Origin: Pogostemon cablin
Taxonomy: Eukaryota; Streptophyta; Magnoliopsida; Lamiales; Lamiaceae
Assembly: GCA_023678885.1 (NCBI GenBank)
Contig: CM043001.1
Coordinates: 7,848,092-7,912,091 of the forward strand
Direction: 5' to 3'
Length of the DNA stretch: 64,000 nt
Shown here in pieces: positions 22,646-34,169 of this stretch (positions are counted from its first letter, which is position 1; each line of letters opens with the position of its first letter). The notes under the pieces were generated by a model. The model had not been told where the DNA came from. It searched no databases and saw only the letters and a list, made by a program, of their open reading frames with translations. A program made the position numbers and the translations under genes.

Positions 22646-23736
22646 ATGGGTGGTGAAGATTTCAAAATCCACAGAAAAAAAGAGATGGGAGAATATTCTA
22701 GGGCTCAACGGAATGTATCACGGAGTGGAAATCATGTTCAAATCAGTGCACCCGCAGTAGGAGTGGCAACCCTTGGGAGATCTATCCATGTTCCCAATTT
22801 GGCGGATCCAGAGAAAACAAAAGAGATGAACGAAAAAATCAGAAGGGTTATCAACGAGTACACTACTGAAGCTCCCCCGATCCGACCGACAAGGTTGAGT
22901 TTCAGTGGCCCTCACGGAGGTAGTCTTGGCGATTTAAGAGAAGATCTCGAAAGGAAAAAAGTGGTAAGAAGAGGGCATAGCGTAGGCACGCCAGAGAAAT
23001 CATAAATTTTATAAGGAGGAAACATGCAAGGGAGAGAGAGCGTGAACGAAACTTCGGCAGAAGAAAGGCGTAGCGAATATCTCCGACAGCTGGAGACAGG
23101 GACCCGAAACCAGCAAACACTTGAAAAGAACCCGAAAGCAAGAAGTCGTTCATCGAAACTTGAGGAGGAGTCTCGCCAACCTCCCCCTTACAATCGAAGG
23201 AGGGGTCGCACAGCAACTCGGGAAGCACCTGAGGAGGACGAGATCTCTCAAAGAACACTATCTATTTCTTATCAAAGGAATGGCCAGAGGAGACACTATC
23301 GAGGCTGAAGATCCAGAAATCAAGAATCTCATTCCCATTCGCCCCTGACTCTGTATTCACAAGAGAGTCGAGATCCTTCATGGGAGGACTTCCCCACAAT
23401 GGAAATACCCATGCTAAAGGAAGGCGCTAGCAGAAAACCCCCATTCCGAAGAGGGGTGAGAAGATCAGTAGCTTACCCGGAGATCTGGCAGGATAATAGA
23501 GAATTTTTTCCAAAACCCCATCAAGGGATATACAAGCCATGGTAAATGATGAAGTAAACAAGTGTATGGCCGATCTGGAGAGGAAAATTTCAGGAACTGC
23601 TGGAGTCCTTCAGCAAGAAGTAGCTCCTTCCCCCAGAGATCAGTAATGCCCCTCGGCAGCACGGGGTCAAATTTCCCTCTAGTTTGATCTTTGATTGCGA
23701 TTATGATCCTTATTCCCATATTGAGAAATATCTGAA
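22646..23736 (+). pseudogene. Gag N-terminal part of the Tat-type element
   Basis: An ATG at 22646 opens a 119-codon frame with a basic, disordered start and a helix-rich stretch (DPEKTKEMNEKIRRVINEY). It then shifts frame; 23024-23348 are further open pieces rich in Arg and Glu. Just before the break, 23676-23736 encodes the start of the folded gag domain (FDCDYDPYSHIEKY). The rest of that domain is found from 5479 downward on the minus strand. Several frameshifts mark it as dead. Confidence 0.75.
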
Positions 23737-24010
23737 AGAGTGTGATATTATAAACTGTGATGTGATTAATTGCTATTGTATGTCTACTGGAAGGGTGTGA
23801 TGTATCCCTGTTAAGTGATGAATTGCTTTTGGAAGAGTGTGATATTACAAACTGTGATGTGATGAATTGCTATTTTATGTCTATTAGAAGACTGTGGTGT
23901 ATCCCCTGTTAAGTGCTGGATTTCTATTGGAAGAATGTGGTATTTGATGTGTTACTGTTTAGTGATCTTATTTGAAGTGTGATAGTGTGTGATATATGAT
24001 GTGTTTAGGG
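23737..24010. repeat. Degenerate tandem repeats in MLE copy B
   Basis: Units built from GGAAGAGTGTGATATTA, AACTGTGATGTGATGAATT and CTGTTAAGTG recur several times with drift. The same array is in copy A at 39895-40215. One inversion end lies in it. Confidence 0.75.
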
Positions 24011-24101
24011 TGAAGTGTTCTTGTGTGAAGTGTCTTGCATAAGTCATATACATCCATTTATAGGTTTAGATACTATGCTTTACAAAAGATTGTTTACTGC
24101 T

Positions 24102-27100
24102 TGATGAGAGTGGAAATTCATGTATTTTCGGGTCCAATTTGATACCTCTTTGAGTGTATATTTGCTATTATTTGTACAAATATTAATACTTTGAATTAAT
24201 ATTGACTAAAAGGTGTATGAAAGGTATTTTTTTTGTGTTTTGATAGGAAAAGGGATAAAAAATGCAAAGTTGGAATGAAGGGTAAATTTGTGCAATATGC
24301 AAGAAAACAGGGGATCACTTTCCATAATTTTTTTGTGTTCCTGTGGAGGCTCAAACTGATCGTGTAATACATTCTTAGAAAGCCACGGAAGAGAAGGTTG
24401 CGTGGGTGAAAGAATTACTTAAATCAAAATTTGGATGAAGAAGTTATGTACAAAATGGCGAGGTTGCGCAGATGCAAATTGAATTTTCGAAACTCAAAAT
24501 TTTTGGCCCATTATGCTTACAGTGGGACCACCACCACTAAGGTTGATGCTGATTTTCTCAAATAATGTTGAAGGCTTGATCAGGTGGGGCCAGACATGCA
24601 TAGTTGACTTGGCAAATAGATCGTTTATTAAAAAGAGAAAAAGAAAAATGTACAAATTACAACCGAAGCAAAAGATGTGAAAAGCATAGATATATCCACT
24701 TGTAAAATACCCCGACGAGAAGCCCCTTGAATTACAAAAAATTCCACCGCCAGATATATACCCTGGCGCCCCAGCTGCATGACCATCTATATTCACCTTC
24801 ATCCATCCCGGAGGTGGAGGAGTCCACCGAACCGAGATAACATTTTGAGCCTTGCGTGGTACCCCTTTAATACCAAAGTATTTTAACGTGCAAAGATCTT
24901 CCACTGTGTTGTTCATCGATCCCATCTTAACATGATTCACTTCCTAGATAAGAGCCATCAGATTTGCTATAATTTGTGAAGTTCTAATCGGCTTATCCTT
25001 TCTTTCCTTTGTGTAGCCTCTATACACATCATTGTTCCTTTCACTCCATATGATCCATGCATAAGTAATCAACACGTATCTCCATAACCAAACCACATAT
25101 TTGCTTGCCTTTATACCCATTGCTTGAATGAGAAAATCCATGAACGATTGTTCCAGATTAAGCATGCTGCCAAAGGAGAACCCAGCTAAAAGTTATTTTA
25201 GAATCTCCAAGGATGTCGAGCATGTCATGAAAAGATGATCAACAATTTCATCTCCTTCTTTGCATAAAATACAGCGAGTAGGCCCATTGAACCCTCTTTG
25301 TATCAAAGTATCCAAAGTAGGAAGTATCCCGTGCACCGCCTTCCACACTGTTATTGATCTGCGAGACTGTATGCCAGGGTCCCAAATCCATTATCCCCAA
25401 TTTGGCTCTATGAACGGTTCCCTAAGATGCATGAAAGCAATCTTAGAGGTGACCCCACCTTGCCATGACTTTCTCCACACCCTGCAATCATAAAAAATTA
25501 GTGATATTCGAGTATTCAATATAGCATCCACAATATGAGAAAAAGTATTAGTGAAGCTCTTCATAAAATGCCAATTTCCATCGATTAAGTAATCTCCAAT
25601 CCTTTGATCAAAATGATGTCTATACTCATGAGGAATGTCAACTAGATCAGCAATGGGAACACCGATCCAGTTATCTAGCCAAAACCTGACTTTTGAGTCA
25701 TATCCAATAATCCATAGTTCGTCCTCCTGCAGCCGTTTGATATGGTCCTTGCATGCTGATCGGATTGAGGATACAACATATTTATCTCTCCATTTTTGTT
25801 CATCGAACCATCTACTCTTGACAAAACCCAGTGGCCCTTTGCCCTCAAGAATGTCCTAGGAAAGCTTCATTAAGTAGGCCTCATTAGCAGTACGGATAGA
25901 TCTTATTCCCAAACCCCCTTCCTTCGTTGGACTGCAGACTTGCTTCCAAGCAATAGTGAATCGACCATGCTTGTTTACATCCCCTGTCCAAACAAAATTC
26001 CGACAGGCTGCTCTATCTTTTTGATCAAGTGTCAAGGCCATTTGTACATCATCATGACATGAACCGTCGAGGCAATAACAACCGAATTAACCATGCAAGC
26101 CCTTCCAGCCATTGAAAGGGAATTTTCTTTCTATCGTTGGAATTTTGCCATAATCCTATCTGTGGCCTGATTAAAATACCCAATTTTGGGTGATCCTATG
26201 AAAATAGAAGCCCCCAGATAAGTGAAAGGAACCTTTCCCTCTTGAATTCCAAAAATATCAATAAACTCTCGTCTAACAACAGGCTTCACATGCATAGTTG
26301 ACTTGGTCATGCATGCAATTTTGAGTTGGAGATGTACCATGTTGCCATGTGAGTGAGCATGAAAGTTGCCATGTATTCTTGAATCCATTTAGGTAATTAG
26401 AAGGGTGGCCCACCACATTACCATAAAATTTATAATGTGTGATTTGTGAGCAGCCCAATTTTATTCGAAAGCCCAAGCCAATTCAATTCAAGCCTCACGT
26501 GTTTGCTTATGGGCGTGAGCCCAACACACGCATACATAAATACCTCATGCCCTTATTCACGACGAAGAGGTGCAGAACAGAGGAGAGGTCAGACGCATGC
26601 CCAAATTCACACCATTCACCACCACTCCACCCTTCACTATTATTCCTTCATCTATCCTCCGGAGACGAACATCCCGACGGAGAGAGTAATTGAAGAGACG
26701 GAGTCCTCCAAAAGGGTTCTTTATTTTTAGTTATTTATTTTTGTTATTTTAGCACAATGGTTAGGGTTTATTATATCTTTGTGATTTACCCTCGTAAATC
26801 CATGGGCTAAGCTTCTTTGTTGGTAATGATAGGGCTTTAGACAATTTTGACTATGTTATTTGATTGCCTTAGACTTGGATTTTATTACTCTGCAGATTGT
26901 TTATTTCCTTATTGAAGAGGATATTTTGAGACTTCATATTATTGTGTTTTTGGGTTTTGATTCCTTTAATTATTATTGACGGTATCAATGATTGATAGTT
27001 AATATGATTCTTAATTTATGCATGATAATTGTTGTTTCCTGTGACAGTCTTAGTGGATTGACCTATAATACCTAAGAGTGTTAGACAATCAATTTAGAAT

Positions 27101-27662
27101 ATTAATTACTTGGTAAAACATCATTATTAGGTAATTGGTAAAGAGACAAAAGGGGTTAATAATCGCGTACCTAGAAAGGGATGTCTATTGCTCTAGCCTT
27201 TAATGAAATTTAGCATGAAGTATCTATAGAGGGAGAGAGAGAGTTAATTTCTTATTGATCCTAGGATTTTCAGCTCATTATAAGTGTTAGATCCTACCCG
27301 ATCAAGGTAATTTAACTAGGTTTAGTGATCCTCTTATAAACGTCTGCAGGTAATTAATTTGGGTCTAAATAAATTAGTCACATAGTTAAACTGTTTGCCC
27401 GAGCATTACCAATTCTCCATTCTTGAATTCTCAATCGTTTTCTCTGTGTGATTTATTTTATTTGCTTAATTTAATTGTTTAATTTTAGTTTAATTAGTTT
27501 AATTAATTATCCATTCAAAAACCCCCAGATTTGTCTTACATTGGAATTATCATATAGAATTACTTATTAAATTTATAACTATCTCATGGGAATGATATTT
27601 TACTTGGTCACGCGCACTACAATCGATCCCTTACACTTGAGGGTGAAAGAAAATAGTGATCA
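24102..27662. mobile_element. Solo LTR-like insertion with a nested LINE
   Basis: The insertion starts TGATGAG and ends GATCA. It is flanked by CTGCT at 24097-24101 and 27663-27667, where copy A has a single CTGCC. Without the LINE it is about 1.87 kb. No gag or pol is visible. The TG...CA ends, 5-bp duplication and shared TGATGAG start with the Athila-like LTR point to a solo LTR left by recombination. Confidence 0.75.
24613..26287 (-). mobile_element. 5'-truncated L1-type LINE
   Basis: Minus-strand pieces give the end of an L1-type RT region (FTYLGASIFIGSPK at about 26200; FVWTGDVNKHGRFTIAWKQ and KEGGLGIRSIRTANEAY at 25856-26041), a linker (YAWIIWSERNNDVYRG) and an RNase H start (PPPPGWMKVNIDGHAAG). 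All are broken by stops. The fragment is flanked by the same 19-bp sequence ACATGCATAGTTGACTTGG at 24594-24612 and 26288-26306, a target duplication of LINE type. No poly(A) tail is seen at the 3' end. Confidence 0.85.
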
Positions 27663-27888
27663 CTGCTAAAACAAACTCTTTCTTTAAGTTGTGTTTTAGT
27701 TGTTGACAAACAATCTTAAGCCCTATTCACATGCAAAATGCATCCAATGCTTCCACCTCCATTAGTTATGTTCTGTGTAGGCATCTAAAACTTCCAAATT
27801 CATCCAATACTTCCATTGCATCCAAAATGCATTCAAAATTCACTGCAAAATCCTTCTAACCGTTATGTACTGCAAAATGCTTCCACTT

Positions 27889-29333
27889 TCAATTAAAAAA
27901 CTTCCTCCATAGCCGAATTAGATCCTCCAACCCATCTATTGCATTTTCTTCTATTAGAAATTCAAGACTTGATTGAACCACCTCAGGGTCCACTTCCAAA
28001 TCAGTTGGAAGCTCACATGGTCTCTGTAATGCAGATTTACCCATATGGGGTATCTTGTATTCATTTTCACTTCTACAAACTAGAATTTCCTTTAGGCACC
28101 TTTGCAGTGTTAGAAAAACTGAATTCAATTTTGTGTGGCTTAAATCTTCAAAAGATTTCCTCACCACTTCTAACAAATCCTCCATTTTGTTAGAATCTTC
28201 TTTGAATTGTAGAGATTGTAAAGCTCTAAACCAACCAAAGTCCTAAATGTTAGTATCCGGACTCTTAGCAGGCTGAAACACAAGATGGAAATTGAATTCA
28301 TCTTGTGTTGAAGCCTGCCTCCACTCTTCATCATCATCTTTTATATGTGGCTTAGCATTATTCTGTCGTATGTATATATCTTTGCATGCTCCACTTGGCC
28401 ATTTAGACTTGATAGCTGGTAGGACCTGTTATGAGTGTAAATGAAATATATTGCAAAATGAATGTATTTGTATGTATATCATGTGTGTAAACTGTAATAT
28501 GTGTTCAGATTGTATACCTAGTCAATTAGAACCTTTTTTGTCTCATTCCTTGTCACTGAAAACATTGGTTTAGTTACAATACTTCTTGCCTCTCTGTTCT
28601 TGCTTTTCCTTTGTGCTAAAACTTGTTTCGTAAAGGGAAAAATCCCTGTCTTCCTATAAAAAATGCAGTCCCCGTTAGAGTCATAGGATGGACTTATAAC
28701 TGCAGCTAGAAACATGATCTTTCCAACAAAATTTTTACTTTCACATGTCCTATGTGGTTCTGTTTCTTCTTATAGGAGATAGTATCTCTCTGTTGTTCTT
28801 GTTATGTTGAACCATTTCTCATCTATGTGAACTATTTGTGACATACTCTTGAATTTGATCAGTTTCTTCACTATGTCCACTTCTAGTTCTTTAAGACTGT
28901 GCCTGACCCTGTTAATCTTATGTTGGTGTGTGAGATATGGCTTTATAGCACTAGTATAAGGTCTAATAAGCCCCTGCTTGATCCACCTATGAACTGTGCT
29001 ACTAGATGTGGCCATCTCTTCTGCTAAATCCCTAATTGTCCCCCTTTTCTTAAACTGAATACTCTTCATTTTTTCCTTATCCAATTTTTTGCCATAAACT
29101 CCATGTGGTCTAAGTGTTTTTTTGTTGACTAAAGAGATTGGATTACTTGATAGCAGCTGCTTTTTAGCTCTTTCCCATATCCTTCTAACAGTAGCAATAT
29201 GCACTCCAAATGTAGAAATGGCTAAAATGAGCCTCCCACAAGTTGGTTGGCCATTGCTCGACCCCTCCAACAAAAATTGGGCAATGGAATTACGCTCTTT
29301 GGTTGTTAGATTTTTGGGTCTTGGTATTTTCAT
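27889..29333 (-). pseudogene. Mariner-type transposase, copy B
   Basis: The N-part (28770-29333) has the two helix-turn-helix DNA-binding segments (IRDLAEEMATSSSTVHRWIK) and the first catalytic Asp in HIDEKWFN. After an in-frame stop come PHRTCESKNFVGKIMFLAA (28518-28767), then the second catalytic site, which reads QNNAKPH where the family has QDNA. The third site region has a stop just before DFGWFRAL. The C-terminal 98 codons (27889-28185) match plant MLE transposases. The enzyme family cuts and joins DNA at TA sites. This copy is dead by catalytic loss and stops. Confidence 0.9.
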
Positions 29334-30399
29334 TTTTTAAAGTGTATTTATGAGATGGGAAAGTGGTGTATTTGGTTCAAGAAGTTATTGTATTTGGAGT
29401 AGTAAGTGTTTATATAGTGTAGTTTAGGTGAGAATTTGTAAATTTGTATCTGTAAATTATTTTTGATAATGGAGGGAAAACAAAACTTATTACCTCCAAG
29501 TACTAATGTAATGATGTTGCAGTTTTTGAATTATGAATTGGGGCGCATGACATGTGATAATGTTTCAAAATTTTAAATTATGAATTGGAGATAATTTCCA
29601 TTCTGATGTAATTTTTGGATGATGTAAATTTGAAAAAAGTGGGGCAGGTTTGTGTTTTTATATGTTGTCGTATTTTTTTCATGTTTGCGGCAGAAATCCC
29701 ATAACTGGATTAACTGCTTTCTTTTTTAAAATAATGTATTTTAATCTAGGGGTAAAATGATAAACTTCGTCTTCCAACTACCCTATAGACATTAAATATT
29801 AATACTCCTTAAGAACGTTCAAAAAGTAAAAGTAGCAATACCATTGGAATGGAGGGAGTATTATTTTATACGTGTGGGTAGTCGTATTAGGGCATCACCA
29901 GTGGTGTACCCAATCCCAGATACAAATTTTTGCCACATCATTGCCACGTCACTGCCACATCAAAAGTAAAAAATTCTCTAAATTTATACATATACCTCCC
30001 CAATCATTCCAATTACAATTAATACTATTTGAGGATCCCACCATCAAATATAATTTATACACATTATTAATTAATTAATTTTTTTATGTAAATTTCATAT
30101 TTTGAAAAAATCAATTAATTTTTATTTATATTTAATTAATTTAAATTAAAATCAAACTTTAATTAAATTTTTTATAATAAATTAAAATAATGTTTAAATA
30201 CTTTCATTTGAATAGCAATTAATTTTCTTTAATAATTTTTTTATTTATTAGACAAAATAATTTAAGCTAAAAATACATAAATTCTCAAATTTTCAAAATT
30301 AAACCACAAATTTCATTAAAAATATTTATAGTACAACAACACAAAATAATAAATTAATACATTGAAATTAAAATATTTCATACTGGAATTAAAAGTTTT

Positions 30400-31716
30400 C
30401 TAAATATTTCCGAATCGTTCCCATATGTGATCAACCAAATCCGCGCGAAGTTGATGATGCTTTTCTTTATCCCGTAATGCTGAATCTCTCTTGAGGTACT
30501 CGCTGAATCCGCCAACTAGACCTTGAAGAATTAGTGGAGCATTATTATCATCGTCGTGGTTGAGCTTCTCAGACCAATCAGTTATCATATCCCCTTCATT
30601 CTCTACTAACATGTTATGTAAAATGATACAAGCATACATAATATCTTTCAAGTTACTTTGGTCCCAAAACCTACCTGGACCTTTGATAATCGCCCAACGA
30701 GTTTGGAGAACACCAAATGCGCGCTCGACATCCTTTCTCGCTGCCTCTTGCATTTCTTTAAATTTCTTTCTTTTACGATTAAGAGGATACAGAAAACTTT
30801 TGACAAAAATTGCCCACTTTGGGTAGATCCCATCTGTGAGGTAATATCCTTCCGTATATTGTTTGTGATTCATTGTAAAATTAATCTGTGGTACTTTTCC
30901 TTGTAGAGCATCAACAAATAAAGGAGATTGGTTAAGCACATTGATATCATTGTTTGAACCTGTAACTCCAAAAAACATGACATATCCACAAGTCAGCAGA
31001 TGCAACTGTTTCAAGCATTATTGTTGGAACTCCATGATCACCTCGAGTAAATTGACCTTTCCAAGCAACCAGACAAATTTTTCATTCCCAATGCATACAA
31101 TCAAGGCTCCCTAACAATCCAGAAAACCCATGCCTTTGCTCATGCATATGGAGCAATAGCCGATAATCATCTCCATCGGGCCTTCTCAAATATATTTCAC
31201 CGAATAATTCAATCACACATCGACAGAAGTTGAACAAACAGTTTATGGTCTTTGTTTTAGCAACACGTAAGTACTCATCATAATGATCGGAAGGACCTCC
31301 ATAGGCTAATTGGCGGATCGCAACAGTGTATGTCTAAATTGGTGAGAAACCTTTTCTCCCTGTTTCATCGACCCTCCACTTGAAATATTCGTCATGAGAT
31401 TCCAGAGCATCAACTATGCAAATGAACAAATCTTTTTGGATCCTAAAATGTCGTCGAAATATATCACTACTCCATGTTGGATCATCAGAGAAGTAATCTT
31501 TGACAAGTTGAGCGTGTGCCCCTTCACAATCGCGGACCACATATCATCTTCTTTTAGATCTACTTGAAGAGCTTTCTGCAAGTTGAAGCAACATTTATTG
31601 TAGCAACATTTATTATTTTTGGAGTATTTGAAGAATATTTGATCGCCTGAGTCATACCCAGAAAAATCATCATCTTCATTATCAATAGAATTGTTGTAGT
31701 TGGGACCAGCAGACAT
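30400..31716 (-). pseudogene. Harbinger DDE transposase, copy B
   Basis: The start is MSAGPNYNNSIDNEDDDF at 31716. DNA-binding-like residues follow (FRRHFRIQKDLFICIVDAL), then the catalytic Asp in GSLDCMHWE, the second in TGSNNDINVL, and the Glu in DVERAFGVLQTRW. C-terminal motifs YACIILHNMLVENEGD and HHQLRADLVDHIWERF are typical of plant Harbinger transposases. The main open piece is 30400-31014. Stops and frameshifts lie between 31015 and 31540, including a stop in the WE region. The catalytic residues themselves survive. Confidence 0.9.
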
Positions 31717-32099
31717 TTTAAAAACTTAAAATTTAGAGTAGCTGAAGCAAGATATGTAATGTTGCCAAATTATGAAGCCTCAACTCCATTATATATATGT
31801 ATCAAAGTTTGCAACGGCTAGTTTTTAACGGCGAGTTTTTAACAGCTAGTTTGTAACGGATACTTTGCAATAGCTAGTTTGTAATGGCTACTTGAAATGG
31901 CTAGTTTGTAATGGTTAGTGCTTAACAACTATTTAAAACAACTTATTTAACATAACTTCATAAAAATTGCATTAATTTCATTAACAAACAGGATTACATT
32001 CGAAAATAAGACATCTTACTTAAACAACAATAAATAAAAACTACAATTGATCACATACAAGATATGAAATACAACTTATAAAGGAAAATTTTAGATAAA

Positions 32100-33238
32100 C
32101 ACCTACATTCCCCATCGTTTCTTAATTATCTCACACATGTGATTATGTGCGTGAAGTTGTCCAGGTGTCATTCCTGTAGTATCTCTCGTAAGTATGTCAT
32201 ACTCCTTTGTTTTGTTGAGATGTCTCATTTCTTATAGTTTTTTATTTGCAATATTTTATAATCCTCCATACTTTGATTGATGACATCTTTCATCTCTTCA
32301 TACTCATTCTTTGATTTTCCTTTGGTCTTTCTTTTTGCCGCCTTTTGCCCGATTTGATGAACGCGATCTTCAGTATCATCTTCATTATTTGATGATGTAT
32401 ATGCCCCTGCGGAGGAAATTATGGTCTTCTTTTTTCCGCGGTGATCACGGTTTTGTTAATTACGCCATTTGGGACTCATACGTAGTATAATCCACATCCC
32501 CATATGATTAAAAGATCTATTATTGTGAGTGCTTGACCACAATTTCAGCACCTCTACTAGTATATCAGCGTCACTATGACCACTTTTCCAAATCTCTGTT
32601 TGATTGGTATAGAGCCCATTAAACGCATTAATTTCTCTTTAAATTATGTAATAATGCGTCTTCAAAGCTTCACATAGTTTACATGGAGTGTTGGCAAGTC
32701 GACTTTTGTTGTATTCTTCCGTGATTCGTATCCACATTTGATCAAGCTTTTATGAATTTTCAATAATAGGATCTTCACTCACATTCACCCAATATTGTGC
32801 AAGAAGCTCATTTTCCGCTGCTATGTATCTTGAAGCATATGTGGATTTCGTAGGCGGTGAAATATTTGCTTCAACATCAGAATTTGTATCCACATGGAGA
32901 TTAATTTTCTAAATTCCCGGTGGAGATGAATGTGGAGGAAAAGGAGAAGCTTGCCAGAAGAGGGAGTTTCACACACTTTATCACTACTTTTTCCTTCTGC
33001 ACTAGCTTTTCTTGACGAGTTTGAGAAATTTCCTACTAAAATTTGGACATGAAAAACCAAAGGATGAGGGTGACATGAATGGATATTGATAATACTCAGG
33101 CGGATACGTGAAATATGGAGCTTCGGGGGAACCCATAGGATTCATATGGGGATTTGAATAAATTAGAAAATTTGGGGGAGTAATATTTGGATTTATTGGA
33201 CGGATGTTTGGGTTTTGAGATGATGAATTCTTATTCAA
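32100..33238 (-). pseudogene. Harbinger accessory ORF (Myb/SANT-like), copy B
   Basis: The N-terminus is Asn/Pro-rich (NPNIRPINPNITPPNF, then YPPEYYQYPFMSPSSFG), as in plant PIF/Harbinger ORF1. Broken frames downstream give pieces of the trihelix-like region, with Trp and Asn-rich motifs (ENELLAQYWVNVSED, EIWKSGHSDADIL) and a basic tail (KRKTKGKSKNEYEEMK). This protein normally assists the transposase in binding DNA and entering the nucleus. Several stops make it a pseudogene. Confidence 0.78.
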
Positions 33239-33838
33239 TTTGGATTAAACCAATTCGTCCAAGAATTTTCATCCATAATAAATATTTTTGGAAATTGCAA
33301 ATTTGTGAGTGTTATTTTGAGAGTGGTGTGAAAAAACTATCAATTACACATCTATTTATAGAAGCAAGTTAAAAAAAATAAAAAATTAATTTTAGTTCAT
33401 GTCCGTTAAAATTTTACCGTTATAAAAATTCTGAAATTTTATTGTAATAAAAACAAAGATAAAGCTGCAACATTTTTTTTTACAGAAGCTGCAACATTTT
33501 GAATGCACAAACCAAAAATATAAATGCATGCATGAGAACTTTATACAGTAAATTAAGATTAAAAAATATTGAATTAATGTGGCGCCTACAATTTAAGCTA
33601 CCTACAAGTCACACACGCGCACGTTAGACTCACGCATTTTTTATTGGATTTTGAGTACACGCAACTTTTTGGAAGTTGGATACCAAAATTCACTTTATCC
33701 TCTTTCTTGGGTACATTTAATTGTACCCAACCTTCTCTCTTCAAATTGTACCTAGCTGTTACAATGGTAATTGTACCTCATCAAAGGTATAAATAAATTG
33801 TCAAGTATGAATTGTACCTCCCATTGGAGGTGCCCTTA

Positions 33839-33953
33839 GTAGTGAGTGGTGGGCCACACATATAGTACCTTTTTACTAAAAGTGAAAAATAAGGACATTT
33901 GGATGAGACGCTCAATATAGTAAAATGGTGACCTTTCGGTGGGACGAAGGGAG
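33839..33953. mobile_element. Stowaway-like MITE fragment next to the Harbinger element
   Basis: It ends GGGACGAAGGGAG/TA and carries the usual GTGGGCCACAC interior of this MITE family. The matching inner part is left of the Harbinger element (29861-29886), so Harbinger inserted into it. Confidence 0.65.
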
Positions 33954-34013
33954 TAGTTATAAGAAATTAAACACACACTCTTTTAAAATGTTACGTGTTA
34001 ATGTTATTTTCTT

Positions 34014-34169
34014 GGGTTAATTGCATAAAAATTCTCATCTTTACTTTAATTGCAATTGAACTCAAAATTTTAAATTTGGCAAAAAAAAAAAAAGAAAAAA
34101 AACAACCTTTTAAAAGCTTTGCAAATTTGTCTCAACGTAGCATGAAGCTGCCCAAATAAGTGACGTGGC
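34014..34169. repeat. Left arm of a 150-bp inverted repeat
   Basis: It begins GGGTTAATTGCATAAAAA, contains CATCTTTACTTTAATTGCAA and GCTTTGCAAATTTGTCTCAA, and ends AGTGACGTGGC. The reverse complement of 49181-49326 matches along its length, with a poly(A) expansion here. It looks like the terminal inverted repeat of a Mutator-like element. Confidence 0.7.

Larger units (their letters stand above)
21622..23736 (+). mobile_element. 5' end of a Tat-type Ty3/gypsy element (LTR, PBS, gag N-part)
   Basis: A probable 5' LTR (about 21622-22552, ending CATCAACA) is followed by a primer-binding site and the start of gag. The element stops in the middle of gag at about 23736, where the right half of the mariner copy begins. 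The other end of gag starts at 5479 on the opposite strand, in the same codon phase. The two pieces are best explained as one element split by inversion. Confidence 0.85.
23737..29858 (+). mobile_element. Mariner-like element copy B, right half
   Basis: It matches 39947-42504 of MLE copy A, apart from the insertion at 24102-27662. The right end GGAGGGAG/TA (29858) is a plant mariner/Stowaway terminus with TA target. It carries degenerate tandem repeats at 23737-24010 and the transposase on the minus strand. Confidence 0.85.
29890..33835. mobile_element. PIF/Harbinger element, full length (3946 bp)
   Basis: The left end GGGCATCACCAGTGGTG and the complement of the right end GGGCACCTCCAATGGGAGG are imperfect inverted repeats of Harbinger type. 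TTA at 29887-29889 and 33836-33838 is the 3-bp target duplication of this superfamily. Inside are the two expected genes, both on the minus strand: a DDE transposase and a Myb/SANT-type ORF. Both are broken. The element sits in a Stowaway-like sequence whose other part follows at 33839-33953. Confidence 0.92.
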
